A DNA stretch of 64,000 nt, from the NCBI RefSeq assembly GCF_963511525.1, contig NZ_CAUPIY010000001.1:186001-250000 (forward strand), in the 5' to 3' direction. Shown piece after piece: positions 8,532 through 16,065 of this stretch. Position 1 is the stretch's first letter. The number at the start of each line of letters is the position of its first letter. Position numbers and translations under genes: made by a program. The DNA comes from Mobiluncus sp963511525 (GTDB taxonomy: Bacteria > Actinomycetota > Actinomycetes > Actinomycetales > Actinomycetaceae). The notes beneath the pieces were generated by a model, which saw nothing but the letters and a program-made list of their open reading frames with translations, searched no databases and had not been told where the DNA came from.

Positions 8532-8771
8532 ATGAATATGAATGAATCTATACATCATCTGACTTGGTCGCTTTTTGACCGTAACTCTGATCGTCAAGCT
8601 CTTAACTTGTCCCCGCGGTCGATTCTGTCCGAGGTGGCGCGTCCCTGGTTTGACGCTTACCGTCATGATCCGATGATTGAGTCGGCTCTGCGTGACTTGA
8701 ACGAGGACGGTGTTCGCCGGATTCGGGCCCTGGATTTCTTGGGATTGGATTTGGTTTCGGCAGCTGCCTAA
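8532..8771 (+). CDS. Small protein of unknown function (79 residues)
   Basis: Not recognised. The product starts MNMNESIHHLTWSLFDRN and ends LGLDLVSAAA; it looks like a soluble, mostly helical protein with no Cys, signal peptide or membrane segment. ATG 8532 is preceded by a purine-rich stretch (AAGAGGAAGAAGG). An in-frame ATG at 8508 would add MKRKKVNI, and that codon overlaps (ATGA) the stop of a seven-residue open frame starting at 8488. The gene stands alone, with its own TATAAT, a structured leader and a strong terminator, and it lies immediately before the SOS-controlled umuDC unit. Base composition matches its neighbours. Confidence 0.6.
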   Translation: MNMNESIHHLTWSLFDRNSDRQALNLSPRSILSEVARPWFDAYRHDPMIESALRDLNEDGVRRIRALDFLGLDLVSAAA

Positions 8772-8792
8772 CAGCTAGGCACTTTCAGTGTG

Positions 8793-8828
8793 AATTCGCG
8801 GTAAGCCATAGGCTTGCCGCGAATTTTT
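8793..8828 (+). terminator. Rho-independent terminator after the small gene
   Basis: Arms AATTCGCGGTAAGCC and GGCTTGCCGCGAATT pair with one mismatch around an ATA loop and run into a five-T tract. It lies just before the umuDC promoter and insulates that unit. Confidence 0.88.
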
Positions 8829-8834
8829 GGCTTA

Positions 8835-8864
8835 CTGACCAAATGGGACAAAACGTGCTAAAAT
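8835..8864 (+). promoter_or_regulatory. umuDC promoter
   Basis: CTGACC (8835-8840) and TAAAAT (8859-8864) are 18 bases apart. The expected transcription start falls at or next to the umuD ATG (8872), so the mRNA is probably leaderless. The last base of the -10 box is the first base of the SOS box. Confidence 0.65.
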
Positions 8865-8879
8865 CGAACATATGTTCGA
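8864..8879. promoter_or_regulatory. LexA operator (SOS box), perfect palindrome
   Basis: TCGAACATATGTTCGA is a perfect 16-base palindrome matching the actinobacterial/Bacillus-type LexA site (CGAAC, four bases, GTTCG). It covers the space between the -10 box and the first eight bases of the umuD reading frame, so bound LexA would block both promoter opening and transcription start. Confidence 0.9.
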
Positions 8880-9312
8880 TACTGTGCGGTCTGTGAAATC
8901 GTGGCGCCCCTACGCATTAGCGCAGTCAGCGCCGCACCCCGGCCTTCCTTTTGCGCCGGATTTGGTGCCGGCAGGGTGGCCTTCACCGTCTCAGGATTAC
9001 TTTGACCGCGACATTGATTTGAACGAACACCTTATCCGCAATCGACCCGCGACTTTCCTGGTGCGGGTTGCGGGGGATTCCATGATTAACGCGGGCATCA
9101 GCGATGGAGACGAACTCATTGTGGACCGTTCCTTAGAGGCAGGGGACGGCAGTGTCGTTATCGCTGTTATTGACGGTGAAATGACAGTGAAACGCCTGCA
9201 CTTTGGGGCTCACGGTCCGGAACTGCACCCCGCTAATCCGACCTATCCCATACTTCACCCCTCCGAATTGCAAATTTGGGGGGTGGTGACGCGATGTCTG
9301 CACCGACTCTGA
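8872..9312 (+). CDS. umuD: UmuD-like LexA-family self-cleaving accessory protein of DNA polymerase V
   Basis: UmuD cuts itself when RecA filaments form; the shortened protein then joins UmuC as the SOS translesion polymerase. The 146-residue protein aligns closely with UmuD in WPSPSQDYFDRDIDLNEHLI, VAGDSMINAGISDGDELIVDR and GEMTVKRLHF. Ser70 (GDSM) and Lys107 (TVKRL) are the protease dyad, and the expected cleavage point is Ala34-Gly35 (VPAG). ATG 8872 lies inside the SOS box; with no ribosome site and a -10 box ending eight bases earlier, translation is probably leaderless. GTG 8884 and 8893 are alternative starts. umuC overlaps its end. Confidence 0.94.
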   Translation: MFDTVRSVKSWRPYALAQSAPHPGLPFAPDLVPAGWPSPSQDYFDRDIDLNEHLIRNRPATFLVRVAGDSMINAGISDGDELIVDRSLEAGDGSVVIAVIDGEMTVKRLHFGAHGPELHPANPTYPILHPSELQIWGVVTRCLHRL

Positions 9313-10664
9313 GCCCAGGGGTCCGCCGCGCACTTGAGTACACTCCCAGCTGCGGGGAAACAGCCCGCGAGACGGAGGAATACCAGAGCGGGCTGGTGCA
9401 TCGGTTTGCCTTAGTAGACGTAGATTCCTGTTTTGCCAGCTGCGAACGGATTTTTCATCCGGAGCTTTCCGGGCGTCCGGTAGTGGTGTTGTCTAACAAT
9501 GACGGTTGCGTGGTGGCGCGCTCGCGGGAGGCGAAAGCTTTGGGCATTAAGATGGGCATGCCGTGGTTTCAAATCCGAGCGTGGGCCGAGGCCTGCGGCG
9601 TCGTGGCACGGTCCAGCAACTACGAACTTTACGGCTCTATCTCGGCGCGAATTATGGAAATCTTGCGTCAGTTTTCCGCCTCGGTAGAGGTCTATTCCAT
9701 CGACGAGGCGTTTCTGACGCTCTACGGCAGACCCGCGGAGTTCGTGGGCATAGCCCGCAACTTACGGTCCCGAATCCTGCACGACCTGGGGGTGCCGGTT
9801 TCGGTCGGAATCGCTCCGAGCCGAACTTTGGCAAAACTCGCTTCCCACGGCGCCAAACATACTCCGGCCCTAGGCGGGGTGGCCAGCTGGGACGCTTATA
9901 CTCCAGCCCAACACGACCAGATTTTACGCGGTACCGAGATTGGCGATTTATGGGGAGTGGGGCGGCGCCTGAAAAGCCGCCTGGAGGCTCTGGGGATTAC
10001 GGACGCGCTGCAACTACAGAGGGCTGACCCCAGCGAAATTCGCCGCCGTTTCAACGTAAATCTGCAGCAAACGGTGCTGGAACTCAACGGGGTGCCCTGC
10101 ATCGAGATTATTGAGCGGGATGCGGTGCGTACTTATCAGGTCATGTATTCGCGTTCATTTTCCACGCCGGTGCGCGGGGTCACCCAGGCTTATCAGGTCC
10201 TGTCCATCTATTCCCAAAATGTGACGCGCCGTCTGCGCCGCCAACAGATGACCGCCGGAGCTCTGTGGGCTTTTGCGTCCACTGCCTGGTACAAGGAGCC
10301 TTTCTCACGGATCAGCGCGATGGCTCCGCTGCACCCGCGCACTGACGACCCGGTGACAGTCTTGAGGGCAGCCGCGAAAGTCCTGCTGGGACAGGTCGAT
10401 CCGCAGGCTGATTACGTGCGGGCGGGCATCTGCCTGACAGACCTGGGCAAACCTGACCCGCAAGAGCCGCTGCCCATGTTTGCCCCGGACCCGGCAACGC
10501 GGCGGCGGGGGAAAATTATTGACCGGGTCAACGCGGCGGTGGGAGAGGGCTCTGTAGGGCTGGGTCTCGCGGGTCTGAAAGCTGCCCCGGATTGGACCAT
10601 GAAACGAGAGATGCTGTCTAACCGCGGCACGACGCACTGGTCCGAGCTGGCTCTGGTGCGCTAA
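9294..10664 (+). CDS. umuC: UmuC-like Y-family DNA polymerase
   Basis: UmuC is the catalytic subunit of the error-prone SOS polymerase. The protein has the Y-family motifs FALVDVDSCFASCERIF (first catalytic Asp), VVLSNNDGCVVARS, and VEVYSIDEAFLTL (Asp-Glu catalytic pair), then the helix-hairpin region IGDLWGVGRRL and the little-finger and C-terminal UmuC domains. ATG 9294 overlaps umuD by 19 bases and gives 456 residues, with about 37 residues before the point where UmuC proteins normally begin (FALVDV). The true start could be later, but no well-placed ribosome site supports one: GGAGGAA at 9374-9380 is followed by no close start codon. Regulated with umuD by LexA. Confidence 0.93.
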   Translation: MSAPTLSPGVRRALEYTPSCGETARETEEYQSGLVHRFALVDVDSCFASCERIFHPELSGRPVVVLSNNDGCVVARSREAKALGIKMGMPWFQIRAWAEACGVVARSSNYELYGSISARIMEILRQFSASVEVYSIDEAFLTLYGRPAEFVGIARNLRSRILHDLGVPVSVGIAPSRTLAKLASHGAKHTPALGGVASWDAYTPAQHDQILRGTEIGDLWGVGRRLKSRLEALGITDALQLQRADPSEIRRRFNVNLQQTVLELNGVPCIEIIERDAVRTYQVMYSRSFSTPVRGVTQAYQVLSIYSQNVTRRLRRQQMTAGALWAFASTAWYKEPFSRISAMAPLHPRTDDPVTVLRAAAKVLLGQVDPQADYVRAGICLTDLGKPDPQEPLPMFAPDPATRRRGKIIDRVNAAVGEGSVGLGLAGLKAAPDWTMKREMLSNRGTTHWSELALVR

Positions 10665-10842
10665 CACAGCGGCGCAAAAGCGGAAATATTAAGCAAAGCA
10701 ATCCTTACTCGCGGAAAAACAGGTGAAATAGTTTACAAAAAAAGGACCCCGGTCCCTTGTGAAAAAACAGAGAGGCGAAAGAATTGAGTATAAGGTTGGA
10801 GATTCCAATCAAGTACCCAACGGACTATCAAAGGAGAAAGTC

Positions 10843-11958
10843 ATGCCTCAAAAGATTCGCGCCTCCATCGCGTATGGCGTTGGTAAAGGGTTTTCTAAAC
10901 CCGAAGAACTCATCCTCGATGATCCCATCAAAGCCGAAGTGCTGGTCAATATCGAGGCTTCCGGCCTGTGCCACTCGGATTTACACCTGGTGGAAGACGA
11001 CGACAAGATGTTTGAATTCCCGGCTGTTTTAGGTCACGAGGTCGCTGGTACGGTAGAAGCCGTCGGCCCGGAGGTCGTGGGGATTAAACCGGGAGACCAC
11101 GTGGTGGCCACCCTGGAGCAAATTTGCGGACATTGCGATAAATGCATGGGAGGAAAAGCGCATTCCTGCCGTCACCAGGAAGAATGTGTGCGTCAGCCGG
11201 GGGAGCCGCCGCGTCTCAAGTTCCCTGATGGGCGTCCGATTACCCAAGCGCTGGGGATCGGCGGTTTCGCTTCCAAGTCCCTGATTCACCAAAATCAGTT
11301 GGCGGTCGTGAACAATCAGGTGGATATGGCTGAGGCCGCCTGCATCGGCTGCGCCACCATCACCGGATTCGGAGCAGCGAAGAACTCGGCGAAAGTGCAG
11401 CCAGGGGATTTGGTTGCGGTTATCGGCACCGGCGGCATCGGACTGAACGTAATCTCCGGAGCGCGGGTGTGCGGCGCGCGCACCATCATTGCTATTGACG
11501 TGTTCGACAACAAGCTCGAATTCGCCAAGAAGTTCGGTGCCACCCACGTGGTCAATGCCAAGAAAGAAGATCCGGTCGAGGCTGTGCGCCGCATCACCGG
11601 CGGCGGGGTGGACAAGTCCTTCGAAGCCATCGGATTTGCGGAAACGATGAAACAGTGCTGGGATATGCTGGCCCAGGGCGGCACCGCCTACTGCATCGGC
11701 TTGGCGAAACCGGATGCCACGGTTTCCTTAGAGATTGACCCCATCAACCTGCTGTTTATGCAGCGCGGCTTCAAGGGCGTGTGGATGGGGGCGACAAACC
11801 CGAAGCACGACATTCCCTATTATGCGGACCTGGCGGTGGACGGCCGGCTCAATATGCACGACATCGTCACCCAGCGCATCCGTTTGGACCAGATTACCGA
11901 AGCGTATGAACAACTCATGCGCGGCGAGGTCATCCGTTCGGTGATCACCGAGTTCTAA
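10843..11958 (+). CDS. Zinc-dependent medium-chain alcohol dehydrogenase
   Basis: An NAD-dependent zinc alcohol dehydrogenase of the class III/NDMA-dependent-like group. The 371-residue protein has the catalytic zinc ligands in GLCHSDLH, LGHEVAG and ACIGCATITG, the structural zinc Cys cluster CGHCDKC...HSC, and the nucleotide-binding VAVIGTGGIGLNV with an acidic residue (IAIDVFDNK) indicating NAD preference. AGGAG at 10832-10836 fixes the start at ATG 10843; the frame remains open upstream to 10759 without such a site. It stands alone, with a strong terminator after it. The substrate cannot be read from sequence. A short inverted repeat TTGGA-GAT-TCCAA near 10796-10808 in the leader could be an operator. 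Confidence 0.9.
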   Translation: MPQKIRASIAYGVGKGFSKPEELILDDPIKAEVLVNIEASGLCHSDLHLVEDDDKMFEFPAVLGHEVAGTVEAVGPEVVGIKPGDHVVATLEQICGHCDKCMGGKAHSCRHQEECVRQPGEPPRLKFPDGRPITQALGIGGFASKSLIHQNQLAVVNNQVDMAEAACIGCATITGFGAAKNSAKVQPGDLVAVIGTGGIGLNVISGARVCGARTIIAIDVFDNKLEFAKKFGATHVVNAKKEDPVEAVRRITGGGVDKSFEAIGFAETMKQCWDMLAQGGTAYCIGLAKPDATVSLEIDPINLLFMQRGFKGVWMGATNPKHDIPYYADLAVDGRLNMHDIVTQRIRLDQITEAYEQLMRGEVIRSVITEF

Positions 11959-11983
11959 ACCCAGATTGTCGTTTAGTTCCGTT

Positions 11984-12025
11984 TTCCGGGTGAGTCCGCG
12001 GGGACTCACCCGGAATCGGTTTTTT
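11984..12025 (+). terminator. Rho-independent terminator of the alcohol dehydrogenase gene
   Basis: Perfect 14-base arms TTCCGGGTGAGTCC and GGACTCACCCGGAA close on a GCGG loop and are followed by TCGG and a six-T run. It separates this gene from the convergent DUF1846 gene. Confidence 0.93.
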
Positions 12026-12057
12026 GTGACCTAGCGCACGCCGCGATTGGGTAAGGG

Positions 12058-13551
12058 TTAGCGTTTGCGGTACAGGCGCTTGCGCTGGAACTTCGGTTCC
12101 GAAGTGACTTGAATTCCGAGGTTTCTAAAAATCCCTTCGTCCACCGACCCCAGAATGGTGGTGGTGTGGACGTTCGTGCCCTCTAGTTCCTTGAGCATCC
12201 CCAGGGCGGCGCGGGCTTCGGGGGAAGTCCCAGCCGAAACGGACAGGGCAATCAGCACTTCATCGGTGTGCAGGCGGGGGTTGCGCGAACCCAAATGCTG
12301 AGTCTTTAGGGTTTGAATAGGCTCAATCGACTCGCGTGACAGCAAGTCCAGCTCCGGATCGATGTCCGCTAGGTATTTCAGCGCGTTCAGCAGCATCGCG
12401 GCGGAACAGCCCAGCAGGGGAGAGGTCTTGCCGGTGATAATCGTGCCGTCGTGCAGTTCAATAGCGCTGCCGGGCTGGTTGGTGGCGGCTTCGACTTCCA
12501 GGGCGGCTCCCACTACGCGACGTTCCCAAGTGGAGATGCCCGCTTTTGCCATTAACACCGCAATCCGGTTGGATTCCTCGGAATCTCTGCCGTCCCGAGC
12601 CTGTTCAACCAAGGCTTTATAGTAGCGGCGGATAATTTCTTGACGAGAGGCTTCCTTACACACTTCGTCGTCGCTGATGCAGTAGCCCGCCATGTTTACA
12701 CCCATGTCAGTAGGGCTTTGGTAGGGGGATTTACCGGTGAGTTGTTCCAACATGGTTTTCAGCAGTGGGAACGTTTCGGTGTCGCGATTGTAGCTGGTGA
12801 CCTGCACGCCGTGTGCCGCCAAGTGGTAGGGGTCAATGAGGTTGATGTCCTCCAAGTCCGCGGTGGCGGCTTGGTAAGCCAGGTTCACCGGATGTTCCAA
12901 GGGCAGGTTCCAGATTGGGAAGGTCTCAAACTTGGCGTAGCCGGCTTCGATACCGCGTTTATTGTCGTGGTAGACCTGAGAGAGGCAGGTTGCCAGTTTG
13001 CCGGACCCCGGGCCGGGGGCGGTAACTACAATGAGGTCGCGGCTGACCTCCACATAGTCATTCCGACCGAAACCATCCTCGGACAAAACCAGCTTCGTAT
13101 TTGAGGGATACCCCTCTATAATACGGTGTCTGGCGACCTTCAACCCCAGTCGTTCCAGGCGCTCCTTGAACGCGAAAGCCAGGGCGTTGTCGTCCGCGAG
13201 CTGGGTCATCACCACGTTTTCTACCAGGAAACCGCCTTCGCGGAACACGTCAATGAGTCGCAGCACGTCGTCCTCGTAAGTAATATCTAAATCGGCGCGC
13301 CGTTTTTGCCGCTGCAAGTCCAAGGCACTGACGCAAACCAAAATCTCAATTTCGTCCTTTAACTGGCGCAGCATCGAAATTTTGTTGTCTGGTGTGAACC
13401 CCGGCAGCACTCTGGAGGCGTGCATATCGTCGTAGAGCTTGCCACCCATCTCTAGGTAGAGTCGCCCCCCGATTTCTTCGCGGCGCTCCGCAATGTGTGC
13501 GGACTGCATCTTAATGTATAAGTCATGGTCAAACCCAATTTTTCGGCTCAT
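12058..13551 (-). CDS. DUF1846 (UPF0371) family protein
   Basis: A 497-residue cytoplasmic protein recognised as DUF1846 from its near-complete family sequence: KIGFDHDLYIKMQSAHIAER, LEMGGKLYDDMHASRVLPGF, the ITYEDDVLRLIDVFR segment, and the loop VTAPGPGSGKLATCLSQVYHD, which resembles a nucleotide-binding loop. The length is normal for the family. The biochemical role of DUF1846 is not established. It is transcribed alone, divergent from the DUF4032 gene across a 72-base gap and convergent with the alcohol dehydrogenase gene. Confidence 0.88.
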   Translation of the reverse strand: MSRKIGFDHDLYIKMQSAHIAERREEIGGRLYLEMGGKLYDDMHASRVLPGFTPDNKISMLRQLKDEIEILVCVSALDLQRQKRRADLDITYEDDVLRLIDVFREGGFLVENVVMTQLADDNALAFAFKERLERLGLKVARHRIIEGYPSNTKLVLSEDGFGRNDYVEVSRDLIVVTAPGPGSGKLATCLSQVYHDNKRGIEAGYAKFETFPIWNLPLEHPVNLAYQAATADLEDINLIDPYHLAAHGVQVTSYNRDTETFPLLKTMLEQLTGKSPYQSPTDMGVNMAGYCISDDEVCKEASRQEIIRRYYKALVEQARDGRDSEESNRIAVLMAKAGISTWERRVVGAALEVEAATNQPGSAIELHDGTIITGKTSPLLGCSAAMLLNALKYLADIDPELDLLSRESIEPIQTLKTQHLGSRNPRLHTDEVLIALSVSAGTSPEARAALGMLKELEGTNVHTTTILGSVDEGIFRNLGIQVTSEPKFQRKRLYRKR

Positions 13552-13611
13552 AAATACTTCACTTTCCCAAATGTTTCAGCCAGGCATCGTTAATTAATTA
13601 TTGTCTTAGCT

Positions 13612-13617
13612 TACACT
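13612..13617 (+). promoter_or_regulatory. -10 box of a probably leaderless transcript (DUF4032 gene)
   Basis: TACACT lies six bases before the GTG at 13624, so transcription would begin at the start codon. The same arrangement (TACACT, six bases, start) occurs before uvrB at 27616. Confidence 0.5.
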
Positions 13618-13623
13618 AGGGGA

Positions 13624-14841
13624 GTGACGTTCTCAGTGACCGCGGCCACCGCGGAACCCGCTTTACTGGATTTGCCTTGGGAATTGCCCCTCGCGGAATG
13701 GCCAGAACGCTATATTGCCTCTTTCCCGCACGGAATTTCACGCCACATCGTGCGTTTCGTGAACCTCGGACCGCGAATCATAGCGGTGAAGGAAATCTCT
13801 GAGGAAAAGGCCCGTCACGAGTATTCCCTGTTGCGTGATCTAGTTCGTTTGGAACAGCCGGTGGTGCAACCGCTGGCTTACGTCACCCACCGTACCGATG
13901 CTGCCGAGGAAGAGCTGAACAGCGCCCTTGTGACCTATCACCTGCCGTTTTCCCTGCCCTACCGAACTCTGTTTACCGCAAACATGAGTCCCGAGACCGC
14001 CACTCGCCTCATAGATTCTCTAGCTGTGTTGCTGGTCAGACTGCATTTGTTGGGGTTCTATTGGGGCGATGTTTCGCTTTCGAACACGTTATTTCGCCGT
14101 GACGCCGGAGCATTTGCCGCTTACCTGGTCGACGCGGAAACCGGGGAACTACATCCCGAAGGCCTGACTTACGGGCAACGTTCCTACGATGTCGAAATCG
14201 CTCGCGTGAACATCATCGGTGAGCTGATGGATCTCCAGGCCGGGGGCACTCTTGACGAAGCCGCCGACACCGTTGAAATCGGTAATCTGCTACAAGACCG
14301 CTACGACGCCTTGTGGGAGGAACTGACCTCTGTGGAAACGTTCAATGCGGATGAAACCTGGCGTATCGAGGACCGCATTCGGCGTTTGAATGATCTGGGC
14401 TTTGACGTGGGGGAGCTTAAGATGAAGACCGACACCACGGACGGGGCGCGTCAACTGCTGATTCAGCCCAAGGTCGTGGATTCGGGGCATTATCACCGCC
14501 AGGTAATGCGCCTGACAGGTCTTGATGTTCAGGAAAACCAGGGGCGGCGCATGATTAACGATATGCAGACTTTCCGAATGCTCAATCATCTCGAAAACGT
14601 GCCGCTTGACGTAGTGGCGCACCGCTGGCTGACCAAAGTGTATGAGCCGATTTTGGCGGCCCTCCCGGAGGAACTGCTCTCTAAGCTGGAGCCGGCTCAG
14701 GTGTTTCACGAGATTCTGGATCACCGCTGGTATCTGTCGGAAAACCGCGGGAAGCGGGTCAGTTTACACGAGGCCATTGACTCTTACATTCGCAAAGTTT
14801 TACCTGAGAAACCCGATGAAATCAGCCTTTTAGGCCAGTAA
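13624..14841 (+). CDS. DUF4032 protein with a lipopolysaccharide-kinase-like domain
   Basis: A 405-residue protein. Residues about 45-230 resemble a WaaP/RIO-type kinase: an invariant-Lys candidate in RIIAVKEI, a helix Glu in KARHEYSLLRDL, the catalytic loop YWGDVSLSNTLFR and a metal-binding Asp in YLVDAETGEL. The C-terminal half (about 240-400) matches the DUF4032 domain common in actinobacteria. The substrate is unknown. GTG 13624 fits a leaderless transcript (TACACT at 13612); GTG 13636 with AGGGGAG upstream is an alternative. It stands alone between a divergent and a convergent gene. Confidence 0.75.
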   Translation: MTFSVTAATAEPALLDLPWELPLAEWPERYIASFPHGISRHIVRFVNLGPRIIAVKEISEEKARHEYSLLRDLVRLEQPVVQPLAYVTHRTDAAEEELNSALVTYHLPFSLPYRTLFTANMSPETATRLIDSLAVLLVRLHLLGFYWGDVSLSNTLFRRDAGAFAAYLVDAETGELHPEGLTYGQRSYDVEIARVNIIGELMDLQAGGTLDEAADTVEIGNLLQDRYDALWEELTSVETFNADETWRIEDRIRRLNDLGFDVGELKMKTDTTDGARQLLIQPKVVDSGHYHRQVMRLTGLDVQENQGRRMINDMQTFRMLNHLENVPLDVVAHRWLTKVYEPILAALPEELLSKLEPAQVFHEILDHRWYLSENRGKRVSLHEAIDSYIRKVLPEKPDEISLLGQ

Positions 14842-14916
14842 ACGCATTTCATGATGAAAACACAGCCAAATCTGGTTTAGCCAAAAACCAAAACTTGCCT
14901 TACCGAGTGCCAAAAC

Positions 14917-16065
14917 CTAGACCCTGCGTCGATAGCGTTCCAGGACCAGAGAAGCTATCCAGAACACAATCGCGAATCCAATCTGGACGGCGATATTAAT
15001 CCAGAAATGGTTGGCGTCATCCCCGCTGAAGGTTGTCATTTGCGCCAGGGTATTGTTGTTGTCGATGTAGTAAAAGGCGGGCAGCACCTGTCCGACAGCA
15101 ACGACCGCCTCGGGCATCAGGCGCGTGGGAATGAAAGCACCACACAGGAACGAGCTGGCCAGAGCTATCACGTTTACGATTGCGCTCAAGGCCTGCTTGT
15201 TGGTTGTAATCTTTGACATGAGGAATCCCAAAGCCAGCACCGGCAGACCAAAGACAAAAGTGTTTAGGGCAAAAAGTCCTCCGCGTCCCGTAGACCAGGA
15301 CGCTGGTATCAACACCGACACCAGCCCCACGTTCAAGGCTGCCAGCAGCAGCATAATAATGGCGCAACCGATATTAAGATTTAGGTCTATTCGTAGTGGT
15401 TTCGCTGAGGAAACAACGGTGCGCCGGCGGACGTTTATCTCCGCGAACGCTGCCAGCACCATGGTCATGACATAGATGGAACCGGCCATGAGGGTGTAGC
15501 TGCCGAAGTTGTACAGCCCCGCCGTCAGCATCAAGGTTTTAGTGTCCAGTTGGCTGGTGAGGACGACATCCGCCGAGAGCTTCGCGCTGGACTCAATTGC
15601 TTTGACCAGCTCGTCTTCGTCGTTAAGGTATTTCCCGTAGCCGGTGGCCAAACGCAGGAAACGCGTCACCAGCGCCTCTGCCGAAGCACTCTGCGCGGAG
15701 GCGCGCGACTTGATTCCGACCGTCGGTTCTTGACCTTTCAGAATCTTGTCGGTGAAGTCCGGCGGCAGATAAACCGCGTAGGCCAGCGCCTCGTAATACA
15801 GGGCGTCGTCAATTTCGCGTTCGCTGCTTTTCACATCGGCTTTGCTGGTCCGCTGACGCAGATAGCTGTCAAATGCGCGGGTCAGGGGGGTTTCTGAACC
15901 TTGATTTATCAGTATCGTTTTGGGCTTATCGGCGGTAAAGTTTGCGGCACCGCCGGCAGGCGCCTGGTAAGCCGTCAGACCTATCACCACCATGATGGCG
16001 GTAAAGACAAAGACAAAACCGAGATTGCGGAGCAGTACCCGCACGAAACCTTTAAAGACTGTCAT
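14917..16065 (-). CDS. ABC-2 type exporter permease (second subunit)
   Basis: A 382-residue membrane protein with one N-terminal helix (about 14-34), an extracellular domain of roughly 140 residues, and five or six helices from about residue 175 onward, the usual ABC-2 permease layout. The QALSAIVNVIALASSFLCGAFIP stretch is the conserved signature region. It is the last gene of a minus-strand operon: ATPase (17328-18266), permease (16052-17335), this permease, all overlapping by 8-14 bases. The two permeases probably form a heterodimer. Cargo is unknown; drug, peptide or cell-wall lipid export are all possible. Confidence 0.88.
   Translation of the reverse strand: MTVFKGFVRVLLRNLGFVFVFTAIMVVIGLTAYQAPAGGAANFTADKPKTILINQGSETPLTRAFDSYLRQRTSKADVKSSEREIDDALYYEALAYAVYLPPDFTDKILKGQEPTVGIKSRASAQSASAEALVTRFLRLATGYGKYLNDEDELVKAIESSAKLSADVVLTSQLDTKTLMLTAGLYNFGSYTLMAGSIYVMTMVLAAFAEINVRRRTVVSSAKPLRIDLNLNIGCAIIMLLLAALNVGLVSVLIPASWSTGRGGLFALNTFVFGLPVLALGFLMSKITTNKQALSAIVNVIALASSFLCGAFIPTRLMPEAVVAVGQVLPAFYYIDNNNTLAQMTTFSGDDANHFWINIAVQIGFAIVFWIASLVLERYRRRV

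Noticed and set aside
10742..10756. GGACC-CC-GGTCC inverted repeat before the alcohol dehydrogenase gene as the umuC terminator
   Set aside because: The loop would be only two bases and no T-run follows; it may be chance.
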